The notes under the pieces are model-generated. The model searched no databases and had not been told where the DNA came from. It was given only the letters and a program-made list of their open reading frames with translations. DNA of 14,080 nt from Rhizobiaceae bacterium (GTDB taxonomy: Bacteria > Pseudomonadota > Alphaproteobacteria > Rhizobiales > Rhizobiaceae), in contig JAEUMA010000552.1 in assembly GCA_016793565.1 (NCBI GenBank), forward strand, positions 1 to 14,080, written 5' to 3'. Positions 7,808 through 14,080 of the stretch are shown here, in pieces. The stretch's first letter is position 1. Every line of letters begins with the position of its first letter. The position numbers were made by a program, and so were the translations under genes.

Positions 7808-8973
7808 CGGCCGCCCCCGCGTCCGAGCGCCTTGACCCGGATCCAGTTGTTGATGAGCACCGCCGCCAGGATGACCAGGCCGAGGAAGACCTTGAACCAG
7901 TCGGTATCGATGCCCGTGTAAAAGATGCCCATCTGCACGAGGCCGAAGATCAGCGCGCCGAACATCACGCCCCAGACGGTGCCGTAGCCGCCCGTCAGCA
8001 GCACGCCGCCGATCACCGCCGCGATGATCGCCTCGAATTCCTTGAGCAGGCCCCTGGTGGTGTCCGCCGAGCCTGCTTCCATGACCTGGATGGTGGCAAG
8101 CAGCGTCGCCGCGCAGGCTGTGTAGATGAACAGGCTGATCTTAACGCGGTCGACGGGCACACCGACATTGCGCGCCACGGTAGCGTCGCCGCCGGTCGCG
8201 AAAATCCAGTTGCCGTACTTCGTCTGCGTCAGCACGTAGCCGGCGAGCACCGTCAGCGCGAGCCACCAGACGATGGACATCGGTATGCCGGTGACGAATG
8301 GCACGCCGTCGGAACGCGTGGCGATCCAGCCCTGCGTTCCCATCCACTGGAAGAAGCCCGTGAACAGATGGCCGTTGAAGAGGCCGGCGGTCGCCGGGTC
8401 CGGCACCCCGTCGAGAATGTAGGGAATCTGCGTCCGGCCGGTGACCGCGCGGGTGATGCCGATCGACAGGCCGCGCAGGATGAACAGGGACGCCAGCGTC
8501 ACGATGAAGGAGGGCAGGCGCGTCTTCACTACGATCAGGCCGTTGAGATAGCCAACCAGGATGGCGACCGCGAAGGCGCAGCCGATGCCGCCCCACAGCG
8601 GCAGGCCGAGATGGCGCACGGTCAGGCCGATGACGACGCCAGCGAAGCCGATCATCGAGCCGACGGAGAGATCGAACTCGCCGGCGATCATCAAAAGCGC
8701 GGCTGCCGTGGCGATGATGCCGAGTTCCGCTGACAGCGTCAGGAAGGTCATCGACCCCTGCAGCGAATAGAGATTCGCCGCGCCGGGCAGAAGCGCGAAG
8801 ATGATGATGGTCGCGACCAGCCCACCCGCCGCGCCAGCTTCCGGACGCCGCAGGAGTTGGGTCATGCGTCCGGTCTTGGCGAGACGTTCGTCGGCTTCGC
8901 CGGAACGCTTGGAGCGGATCCCGAAGCGGTCGGGCGCAGTGTTGTCGGCGACCTGTTCTTCCACGGCCGTCAT
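7804..8973 (-). CDS. Importer 2: RbsC/FrcC-type permease
   Basis: This inner-membrane permease has 389 residues from the ATG at 8973, which is preceded by GGGGAG at a short spacing of about five bases. The frame stays open further upstream to about 9234, but that stretch translates an intergenic repeat and is not credible protein. A hydrophilic cytoplasmic N-terminus of about 48 residues precedes the first membrane span. The family motif is AAALLMIAGEFDLSVGS (about 90-106), the coupling loop YGNWIFATGGDATVARNVGV lies at about 253-272, and AAVIGGVLLTGGYGTVWG at about 318-335. It is longer than the importer 1 permeases because of the N-terminal extension and a loop around 190-230, like FrcC-type proteins. 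It lies between the binding-protein gene (about 320 bases upstream) and the coupled ATPase. Confidence 0.92.
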
Positions 8974-9293
8974 TAGGCTCCCCGAATATTCACAGCGCAA
9001 GCGGCTGGCAAAGAAGGTGCCGCCAGTCACCGGCTTGCGACAAGCCTTCTCCCGAAGGAAAGGGCTGCTGCGCGCGACGACAGATGCCCCCACTCCGCCT
9101 CGCTCTGCGCCTCTCCGCCAATGCGTGGGGGCGAGGAAAAGCGCCAAGCTATCGCCCGGCGGTTTCTCTCCCCCGTTGGCGGGGGAGAGGTAGTCTGCGA
9201 AGTAAACCGGTGAAGGGGCTCGAGCTCGACGCAAATGTCCTTTCCCAATGGAGAGGTTCTCGCGAGCTTCATTGGCTTGGTGGTGACGCCAGC
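8974..9293. repeat. Intergenic region with rhizobial-type palindromic element
   Basis: This 320-base gap inside the importer 2 operon holds no credible gene. It contains a perfect 10-bp stem (CTCTCCCCCG/CGGGGGAGAG, 9166-9175 and 9180-9189) closing TTGG. An imperfect second hairpin spans about 9110-9136 (CCTCTCCGCC against GGGGGCGAGG), and there are further C- and G-rich blocks from about 9050. The pattern of CCCCCACTCCG blocks plus a TCTCCCCC/GGGGGAGA stem resembles dispersed intergenic palindromes of rhizobial genomes (recalled, not searched). In the message it lies downstream of the binding-protein gene, so it may stabilise that transcript or reduce read-through to the permease. Confidence 0.6.
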
Positions 9294-10262
9294 CTAGCGG
9301 ATGCCTTCCTTGGCGAGCGAAAGGATGGCCTTGGCTTTTTCGGGCGTGTCGACGAACAGCGGACCGGTATAGGTGCTGTTGATCGGCGAGATGCCGTTGG
9401 TGGCCTGCTGCACGAGATAGATCACCGGCAGGTAGCCCATGAGGTATTGCTGCGCATCCATGCCCCAGCTCATCTCTCCGGCGACGATCGAGTCGAGCAC
9501 TTCGGGGCTGATGTCGAAGGTGTAGAGCTTCAGCTTGCCGAACAGTTCCTTGTCGCGGAACAGCGGAATGAGCGGGTTGGCCGCCGTCGCGCCGAGCGCA
9601 TAGACCGCCTGGACGTCCGGATGCGCCGACAGATAGGCCTCGGTGCGGCGCTGCACGTCGGCCGGATCGGGCGACACCGCCACCACTTCCGTGCCGCCGC
9701 CCGCAGGCTTCAAACCGTCGTTCAGCCCCTGGCAGCGTTCGTCGAGGCTGACATTGCCGACCTCGTGGTTGATGCAGACGACCTTGAGGATGCCGTCCTT
9801 GGCCAGCCGTTCGCCGGCCTTCTTGCCGGAATCGTATTCGGACACTGTGCCGACATAGAGCGGCGCGCCCATCTCGGCCCCCGGTTTCTCACCGGAATCG
9901 AGCACCACCATAGGGATGTTCGCGGCGACCGCCGCGGTCACCGACTTGCGCATCGCATCCGCGTCGGCGATCGAGACGGCGATGCCGTCGGGCTTACTTG
10001 CGATCGCGGCGTCCATCAGGCGCGCCTGTTCGACCACGTCGAAGACCTGTGGCGCGTAATAGTCCACCTTCGCGCCGGTCAGCGCCGCCGCGTCGTCCAC
10101 GCCGCGCTTGACCACCGACCAGTACGGATCGGATGCGGATCCGTGCACGACGAAACTGATGTGAACGTCCTTCGCGTCCTTCAGGCCGGCCGCATGCGCG
10201 AGACCGGCGAGCATGCTGGCCGACACCAGCGCTCCGAGCGCCAGTTTCAGGGTTCTCTTCAT
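9294..10262 (-). CDS. Importer 2: periplasmic sugar-binding protein (Peripla_BP_4, FrcB-like)
   Basis: This 322-residue secreted binding protein feeds importer 2. The chosen ATG at 10262 has GGGAG seven bases upstream and begins a textbook signal peptide (MKRTLKLALGALVSASM, cleavage near AHA at 22-24). A longer in-frame start at 10397 would put 45 polar residues before the signal and is rejected. The mature protein opens with VHISFVVHGSASDPYWSVV, followed by ASKPDGIAVSIADADAM and NIPMVVLDSGEKPGAEM in the first lobe. VQAVYALGATAANPLIPLF and LKLYTFDISPEVL belong to the second lobe. It leads the minus-strand operon, the common position for high expression, and faces the aminotransferase across a shared regulatory region. 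It is only distantly similar to the importer 1 binding protein, so the two systems probably have different ligands. Confidence 0.93.
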   Translation of the reverse strand: MKRTLKLALGALVSASMLAGLAHAAGLKDAKDVHISFVVHGSASDPYWSVVKRGVDDAAALTGAKVDYYAPQVFDVVEQARLMDAAIASKPDGIAVSIADADAMRKSVTAAVAANIPMVVLDSGEKPGAEMGAPLYVGTVSEYDSGKKAGERLAKDGILKVVCINHEVGNVSLDERCQGLNDGLKPAGGGTEVVAVSPDPADVQRRTEAYLSAHPDVQAVYALGATAANPLIPLFRDKELFGKLKLYTFDISPEVLDSIVAGEMSWGMDAQQYLMGYLPVIYLVQQATNGISPINSTYTGPLFVDTPEKAKAILSLAKEGIR

Positions 10263-10331
10263 GTCAGTCTCCCATTTTCCATTGCTTTGGTTTCCCGGTG
10301 CCTTCGAGGCGGCGTCGTGTTCTTGTATCAA

Positions 10332-10377
10332 AGCCGGCTCGAGCGTCGGTGCATTGGCCGTGGAGCCGGCTTGACCG
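10332..10377. promoter_or_regulatory. Paired AGCCGGCT motifs 32 bases apart
   Basis: The self-complementary octamer AGCCGGCT occurs at 10332-10339 and 10364-10371. Extended to AGCCGGCTyGAsCG the two copies match at 12 of 14 positions. The 32-base start-to-start spacing is about three helical turns, and the pair lies about 70-115 bases upstream of the binding-protein start, where an operator would be expected. GCCGGC is common in high-G+C DNA, so this is tentative. Confidence 0.35.
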
Positions 10378-10406
10378 GCCTTGCCGGATGCGTTCATCCG
10401 TTATGG

Positions 10407-10441
10407 ATTGCCGCCAGGCCGGCGGGCCATTTAGCGGCAAT
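10407..10441. promoter_or_regulatory. Inverted repeat ATTGCCGC/GCGGCAAT
   Basis: Perfect 8-base arms at 10407-10414 and 10434-10441 flank a 19-base spacer that itself contains GGCC blocks. The element could be a two-half-site operator or an RNA stem in a leader. It starts about 145 bases upstream of the binding-protein start. Confidence 0.35.
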
Positions 10442-10445
10442 GCGG

Positions 10446-10457
10446 TGGAACGTTCCA
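10446..10457. promoter_or_regulatory. Perfect palindrome TGGAACGTTCCA, candidate LacI-family operator
   Basis: The 12-base perfect palindrome has the central CG and the TG...CA ends typical of LacI/GalR-family operators. A LacI-family gene lies about 3 kb to the right, ending at 13412. The site is between the divergent binding-protein and aminotransferase genes, where one repressor could control both. The assignment rests on motif form and location only. Confidence 0.45.
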
Positions 10458-10572
10458 AGCCCTTCGCCATCACCCCGATCGCCGCTTGAACCGGACCGGA
10501 TGGAACGCCGAAAACGGTTGCGCCGACAGGGCCACTTTGCTGCTTTTCGATGGGTACGATTCGCGCATGCGA

Positions 10573-10624
10573 CCGACCATCGGTCGGCCGAAGCCTGCGA
10601 TATGCCGGCCAATGGATCGGTCGG
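10573..10624. promoter_or_regulatory. Repeated ATCGGTCGG sites, candidate MocR-type operator
   Basis: ATCGGTCGG occurs at 10579-10587 and again at 10616-10624, 37 bases apart. The first copy also forms a palindrome with CCGACC at 10573-10578. The pair lies just upstream of a possible -10 (GATAAT, 10632-10637) and 75-120 bases before the aminotransferase start. MocR-type regulators such as GabR are known to bind short direct repeats separated by roughly three to four helical turns, and a MocR gene follows the aminotransferase. Confidence 0.4.
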
Positions 10625-10699
10625 ATAAAACGATAATGGTTCTTCCAAACCGAGGCGGCCGGGCGCATGGGGTCCCTCCACTGAACGATGGAGAGTTTC

Positions 10700-11938
10700 A
10701 TGTATCTTGCCGGCGAGGAAGAGATCGAGGCTATTGCCCGGGTCATCCGTTCGGGCCAGCTCTTTCGCTACCGCGACGACAGCGAGTGCGAGCGCTTCGA
10801 GAAGCGCTATGCCGCCGACCTAGGCGTCAGCGAGTTCGCGCTGGGCGCCAGCGGCACCTATGGGCTCGCCGCCGGGCTGGTCGGGCTGGGCATAGGGCCG
10901 GGAGACGAGGTTCTCGTGCCGGCGCACACCTACATGGCGACGGCGACCGCCGTGCTGGCGGTGGGGGCTATCCCGGTCATTGTGGATATCGACGAGACGA
11001 TCACCATCAGCCCGTCGGCGATCCGAGACGCGATCGGACCGCATACCCGCGCCGTGATACCCGTGCACATGTGGGGCGCCGCCTGCGACATGGACGCGAT
11101 CATGCGGATTGCGCAAACGCACGGCCTGCTGGTCCTGGAGGACGTGTGCCAGGGCATCGGCGGCTCCTACGAGGGCCGCAAGCTCGGCTCCATCGGCCAT
11201 GCGGGAGCCTTCAGCTTCAACTTCTTCAAGAACATGAGCGGGGGCGAGGGTGGCGGTATCGCCACCAGCGATCCGAAGGTCGCGGAGCGGGCGCGCTGCT
11301 ACATCGATCCCTGCCATTTCTATTGGCAGGGCCGCAACGACGCCACGAAGCCATTCGCCGGCGTCGGCGCGCGTGCCTCCGAGCTGATGGGGGCGATGCT
11401 GAACGTGCAGCTGGACAGGCTCGACCCGATGATCCGGGCCATGCGTGCGCAGAAGAAGACAATTCTCGCCGGCACGAGGCATCTCGGCAATCTCGGCCTC
11501 AAGGCGACGCCGATGAACAGCGAGGATCACGACTGCGCCACGCAGATCATGTTCACGCTCCCCGACGAGGCGTCCGCCGTGGCCTTCACCAGGGTGATGC
11601 CGAGTGTCATCGCTGGAAAGACCGGACGCCATACCTTTACGCAATGGGACCAGGTTCTGATGCACGAAGGCGCGGCTCACCCGGACCTCAACCCGTACAA
11701 GCTCGCCGCGAACCGGGGCCTGCGCACCGAGTATCCCCAGGGCATGTGCCGGGAATCGCTCGAAATCCTCAACCGCACCGTGATGGTGCCGACGCATCCC
11801 TCGCACACCGATCAGGAAATCGCCGACACGATCCACAACATCGACGCCGCGGCGCGCGTGGCGCTTGAGAACATGGCGCTGGCTGATGTGGAACTCCGGC
11901 GGACCGCGCCGCTGGACAAGCAGAAATTCGACGCCTGA
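10700..11938 (+). CDS. DegT/DnrJ/EryC1/StrS-family PLP aminotransferase
   Basis: This cytosolic aminotransferase, 412 residues from the ATG at 10700, belongs to the family that aminates keto-sugars and keto-cyclitols (for example scyllo-inosose), usually from glutamate or glutamine. GASGTYGLAAGL (about 49-60) is the phosphate-binding turn. EDVCQGIGGSYEGRKLGSIG (about 147-166) holds the Asp that contacts the PLP nitrogen, and GAFSFNFFKNMSGGEGGGI contains the Schiff-base lysine (about 177). The start at 10700 has GGAGAG (10690-10695) upstream. An in-frame ATG at 10688 has no ribosome site and would add four residues. It stands alone in its transcription unit, divergent from importer 2 and convergent with the MocR gene (9-base gap). 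Running in reverse it could deaminate an imported amino-cyclitol; a biosynthetic role is equally possible. Confidence 0.92.
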   Translation: MYLAGEEEIEAIARVIRSGQLFRYRDDSECERFEKRYAADLGVSEFALGASGTYGLAAGLVGLGIGPGDEVLVPAHTYMATATAVLAVGAIPVIVDIDETITISPSAIRDAIGPHTRAVIPVHMWGAACDMDAIMRIAQTHGLLVLEDVCQGIGGSYEGRKLGSIGHAGAFSFNFFKNMSGGEGGGIATSDPKVAERARCYIDPCHFYWQGRNDATKPFAGVGARASELMGAMLNVQLDRLDPMIRAMRAQKKTILAGTRHLGNLGLKATPMNSEDHDCATQIMFTLPDEASAVAFTRVMPSVIAGKTGRHTFTQWDQVLMHEGAAHPDLNPYKLAANRGLRTEYPQGMCRESLEILNRTVMVPTHPSHTDQEIADTIHNIDAAARVALENMALADVELRRTAPLDKQKFDA

Positions 11939-11947
11939 GGGCTTCGG

Positions 11948-13408
11948 CTAACGCGGCTCCAGCCGCAGGAAGGCTGCGCGCAAAGCGAGGATGGCGCGCA
12001 GCACCTGGCGCTCGTCGAGCGCCGCGTAGCCGAGCAGAAGCCCATGCTCTGGCGGCGTCGAGTGGTAGTTGATCGACACGCCCTGGACATCCAGCCCTTC
12101 CTTCAGCGCGGCGGCCGACACTTCGGCGTCGCGCATCGGCTTTTTGAAGCGGGCAAGCAGCTGCATGCCGGAATCGTTCTCGGCGATCGAGATCCACTCG
12201 CCGAGATGCTCCTGGCACAACCGCACGAAATTCAGCTGGCGGCGGGCGTACAGCCGTCGCATGCGCTTCAGGTGCGTCGCGAAATAGCCCTGCGTGATGA
12301 AATCGTTGACGGTCGCCTGCAGAAGCAGCGGGGCGAACTGGCCGGTGATCGAGACAGCCTTCTCGAACGATTCCGCCAGCGCCGGCGGGACGATGAGGTA
12401 GCCGATCCGCAGCGCGGGAAGCAGCGTCTTGCCGAAGCTGCCGACATAGATGACGCGGTCGGAATGATCGAGGCCGCGCAACGCCGGCACCGGCCTGCCG
12501 CGGAACCGGTATTCGCCGTCGTAGTCGTCCTCGATGATCCAAGCGCCGTGCCGGTCGGCGATGTCGAGCAGCTGCAGCCGCTCCTCGATGCGCATGATCG
12601 TGCCGAACGGCCATTGGCAGGACGGCGTGACGTAGATCATCCGGGGCGGCGGCAGTTCCGGGTCGGCCAGGTTCCAGCCGTGGCGGTCGACCTTCAGCGG
12701 GGCTAGCCGCGTGCCGCTGGCGAGAAAGGCGCTTTTGGCGCCGAGATAGCCGGGTTCCTCCATCCACACATGGTCGCCCTCGTCGGTCAGCACGCGCGAG
12801 ACGAGGTCGAGCGCGGCCTGCGCCCCGGTGACCACGATGATCTGGTCCGGCGAACAGGCGATGCCGCGCGACAGCCCGATATGGCTGGCAATGGTCGCAC
12901 GCAGGCCGGGATGCCCGGCGAAGCGGAGATAGCCGAGCAGGCTTTCGTCGCGGCTGCGTGCGTTGCGGACGAGCAGGCTGCTCCAGATGGAGAACGGGAA
13001 GGATGCCGTCTCAGGTACGCCGGGGTGAAAGTTGATGACGCCGGCGTTGCGCGGCGGCTGTGGCCCGTCGATGATGGTTCGGCCTCGCCGCGACAGGCGC
13101 TTCGGCGCGTGCCTCGCCCGCTGCGGATCCGGACGGCTCTGCTGGATCGGCGCAACCCATGTGCCGGAGCCGGCACGGGCCTCGATGAAGCCTTCCGCCA
13201 TCAGCTGGTCGTAGGCGGCGATGACCGTATTGCGCCCGACTTTGAGGTCTTCGGCGAGCGTGCGTGTCGAAGGCAGAACCGTGTGCTGCGGTATACGGCC
13301 GTCGAGGACGAAGCGCCGCAGCGCGCTGTAGATCTGCCGATGCATCGGTTCGTCGGAACCGCGGTCGACCGACAGGATGTCCAGCGAGAGCCGCAGCTGT
13401 CCGCCCAA
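11948..13408 (-). CDS. MocR-type regulator (GntR helix-turn-helix fused to aminotransferase domain)
   Basis: This 486-residue regulator joins a GntR winged helix (about 22-86, with LPSTRTLAEDLKVGRNTVIA as the recognition region) to a fold-type I aminotransferase domain (about 125-486) through a basic linker rich in Arg and Pro. The PLP lysine is in SFGKTLLPALRIGY (about K327), and EDDYDGEYRF (293-302) and NFHPGVPETASFP (126-138) are typical of the family. PLP or a PLP-amino compound is probably the effector. Translation starts at a TTG (13408) preceded by AAGGA at six bases, and the LacI stop (13412) lies just upstream, so the two regulators are translationally coupled. It converges on the aminotransferase, its likely target. 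The family takes its name from the rhizopine regulator MocR, but members also control GABA, taurine and vitamin B6 genes. Confidence 0.93.
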   Translation of the reverse strand: MGGQLRLSLDILSVDRGSDEPMHRQIYSALRRFVLDGRIPQHTVLPSTRTLAEDLKVGRNTVIAAYDQLMAEGFIEARAGSGTWVAPIQQSRPDPQRARHAPKRLSRRGRTIIDGPQPPRNAGVINFHPGVPETASFPFSIWSSLLVRNARSRDESLLGYLRFAGHPGLRATIASHIGLSRGIACSPDQIIVVTGAQAALDLVSRVLTDEGDHVWMEEPGYLGAKSAFLASGTRLAPLKVDRHGWNLADPELPPPRMIYVTPSCQWPFGTIMRIEERLQLLDIADRHGAWIIEDDYDGEYRFRGRPVPALRGLDHSDRVIYVGSFGKTLLPALRIGYLIVPPALAESFEKAVSITGQFAPLLLQATVNDFITQGYFATHLKRMRRLYARRQLNFVRLCQEHLGEWISIAENDSGMQLLARFKKPMRDAEVSAAALKEGLDVQGVSINYHSTPPEHGLLLGYAALDERQVLRAILALRAAFLRLEPR

Positions 13409-13411
13409 GGC

Positions 13412-14080
13412 CTATCCTTCCGCCTCAGCCCGGAGCGCCTTCCGCACGGAACTGACGCGCACCGCGAGGCTCACCGGCACCGTGACGTCCGTCGGCGGCT
13501 TGCCGGTCTCGATCGCGTCGAACAGCGCGTTGGCGGCCATCTCGCCGAGCAGTTCGGCCGGCTGAACCACTGTTGTGAGACGCGGATTTGCGATAGCCGC
13601 GAAGGGAATGCCGTCGAAGCCGGTGACCGCCACGTCGTCGGGGACGATCAGGCCTTCGCCGCGCAGCGCGTCCATCAGATGCAGCGCCATCTTGTCGTCG
13701 TAGCAGATCAGAGCGTCCGGTCGCTCGCGCGCTACGAGACGGGCGACGTTGTCGAGATCTTCGCGGTCCAGGCTCGTCCAGTACTCGCGGATGCGCGGCT
13801 CGATGCCCAATTCCTCGAGCGACTTCAGGACAGCATCGCGCCGCAGCCGGTTGGAAGGGATGTCGGGCCCGTTGACATAGGAAAGTCGCCTGCTTCCGGT
13901 CTCGACGAGATGCCCGATCAACTGACGGATACCGTGCTCGTCGTCGGCCCTGATGCGCCCCATCGGGCTGCCGTCGATGGCGAGGGGACCCAGATCTTCG
14001 GCCATGATGAACACCGCGTGGGCGGGCTGGACCTCGGCCTTAGCCTCGACCGGCGAAACGGGCGTGCTGCAGAAGGCTAT
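13412..14080 (-). CDS. LacI-family transcriptional regulator (5' end beyond right edge)
   Basis: The frame is open from base 14080 to the TAG at 13412-13414, giving the last 222 residues of the protein; the helix-turn-helix lies outside the window. The visible part is the periplasmic-binding-protein-like effector domain of LacI/GalR regulators: DDEHGIRQLIGHLVETGSRR and LSYVNGPDIPSNRLRRDAVL, then RPDALICYDDKMALHLMDAL, VPDDVAVTGFDGIPFAAIAN and PRLTTVVQPAELLGEMAANA, all in family order and spacing. Effectors are usually sugars or sugar phosphates. It is transcribed ahead of the MocR gene with a 3-base gap. It may act at the TGGAACGTTCCA palindrome (10446-10457). A start call at 14014 would be artificial, because coding sequence continues upstream of it. 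Confidence 0.9.
   Translation of the reverse strand: MAFCSTPVSPVEAKAEVQPAHAVFIMAEDLGPLAIDGSPMGRIRADDEHGIRQLIGHLVETGSRRLSYVNGPDIPSNRLRRDAVLKSLEELGIEPRIREYWTSLDREDLDNVARLVARERPDALICYDDKMALHLMDALRGEGLIVPDDVAVTGFDGIPFAAIANPRLTTVVQPAELLGEMAANALFDAIETGKPPTDVTVPVSLAVRVSSVRKALRAEAEG

Larger units (their letters stand above)
10263..10699. promoter_or_regulatory. Divergent control region between binding-protein and aminotransferase genes
   Basis: About 430 bases without a credible gene separate two divergent transcription units. The region is unusually rich in symmetric elements: paired AGCCGGCT motifs, an inverted repeat ATTGCCGC/GCGGCAAT, the palindrome TGGAACGTTCCA, and repeated ATCGGTCGG. These are listed separately. 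A candidate -10 for the aminotransferase is GATAAT (10632-10637), but no good -35 accompanies it. Small open frames here lack ribosome sites and are not called. Confidence 0.6.

Noticed and set aside
8974..9234. N-terminal extension of the importer 2 permease frame (87 residues)
   Set aside because: It translates the palindromic intergenic element, has no family similarity, and the ATG at 8973 has a good ribosome site.
10263..10397. Longer start for the importer 2 binding protein
   Set aside because: It would bury the signal peptide behind 45 polar residues; the ATG at 10262 has GGGAG at proper spacing.
10298..10489. Small plus-strand frame in the divergent control region
   Set aside because: No Shine-Dalgarno, Arg-rich composition, and overlap with several candidate regulatory elements.
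9084..10628. 514-codon plus-strand frame over the importer 2 binding-protein gene
   Set aside because: Antisense to a textbook binding protein with signal peptide; no domain and no ribosome site.
11953..11966. Hairpin GCGGC/GCCGC just past the aminotransferase stop as a terminator
   Set aside because: It lies inside the MocR coding end, the stem is only 5-6 bp, and no T-run follows on either strand.

Overview
The window reads as chromosomal DNA of a high-G+C alphaproteobacterium. The most likely group is Rhizobiales, for example Phyllobacteriaceae or Mesorhizobium-like bacteria. This rests on codon use, single-domain FrcA-type sugar ATPases, ROK, LacI and MocR regulators packed around importers, and a palindromic intergenic element of the kind common in rhizobial genomes. 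The placement is inferred from style, not from a marker gene.

Layout, left to right. (1) A ROK-family repressor (minus strand, cut by the left edge) diverges from a plus-strand operon across a short A+T-rich gap that holds a strong pseudo-palindrome. (2) The plus-strand operon (about 969-5853) encodes importer 1: a single-domain ATPase, two different RbsC-type permeases joined by ATGA overlaps, and a periplasmic binding protein. It ends with an unrecognised cytosolic protein that looks like a TIM-barrel glycosidase relative. Hairpins flank the binding-protein gene. (3) A minus-strand operon (10262-5872) converges on the first. It encodes importer 2 (binding protein, one permease, single-domain ATPase) and then a Gfo/Idh/MocA dehydrogenase. 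A rhizobial-type palindromic element lies between its binding-protein and permease genes. (4) A DegT/StrS-type PLP aminotransferase (plus) diverges from importer 2 across a roughly 430-base region rich in repeats and palindromes. (5) A LacI-family repressor (cut by the right edge) and a MocR-type GntR/aminotransferase regulator form a tightly coupled minus-strand pair that converges on the aminotransferase.

Taken together this is a carbohydrate or cyclitol uptake and catabolism island: two CUT2-type ABC importers, an NAD(P)-dependent sugar or cyclitol dehydrogenase, an aminotransferase of the family that acts on keto-sugars and keto-cyclitols, a possible glycosidase, and three regulators. No sugar kinase, aldolase or isomerase is visible. 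A dehydrogenase plus an aminotransferase plus a MocR regulator beside binding-protein importers recalls rhizopine (moc) and aminocyclitol loci. The substrate cannot be read from the sequence, so that link is a hypothesis.
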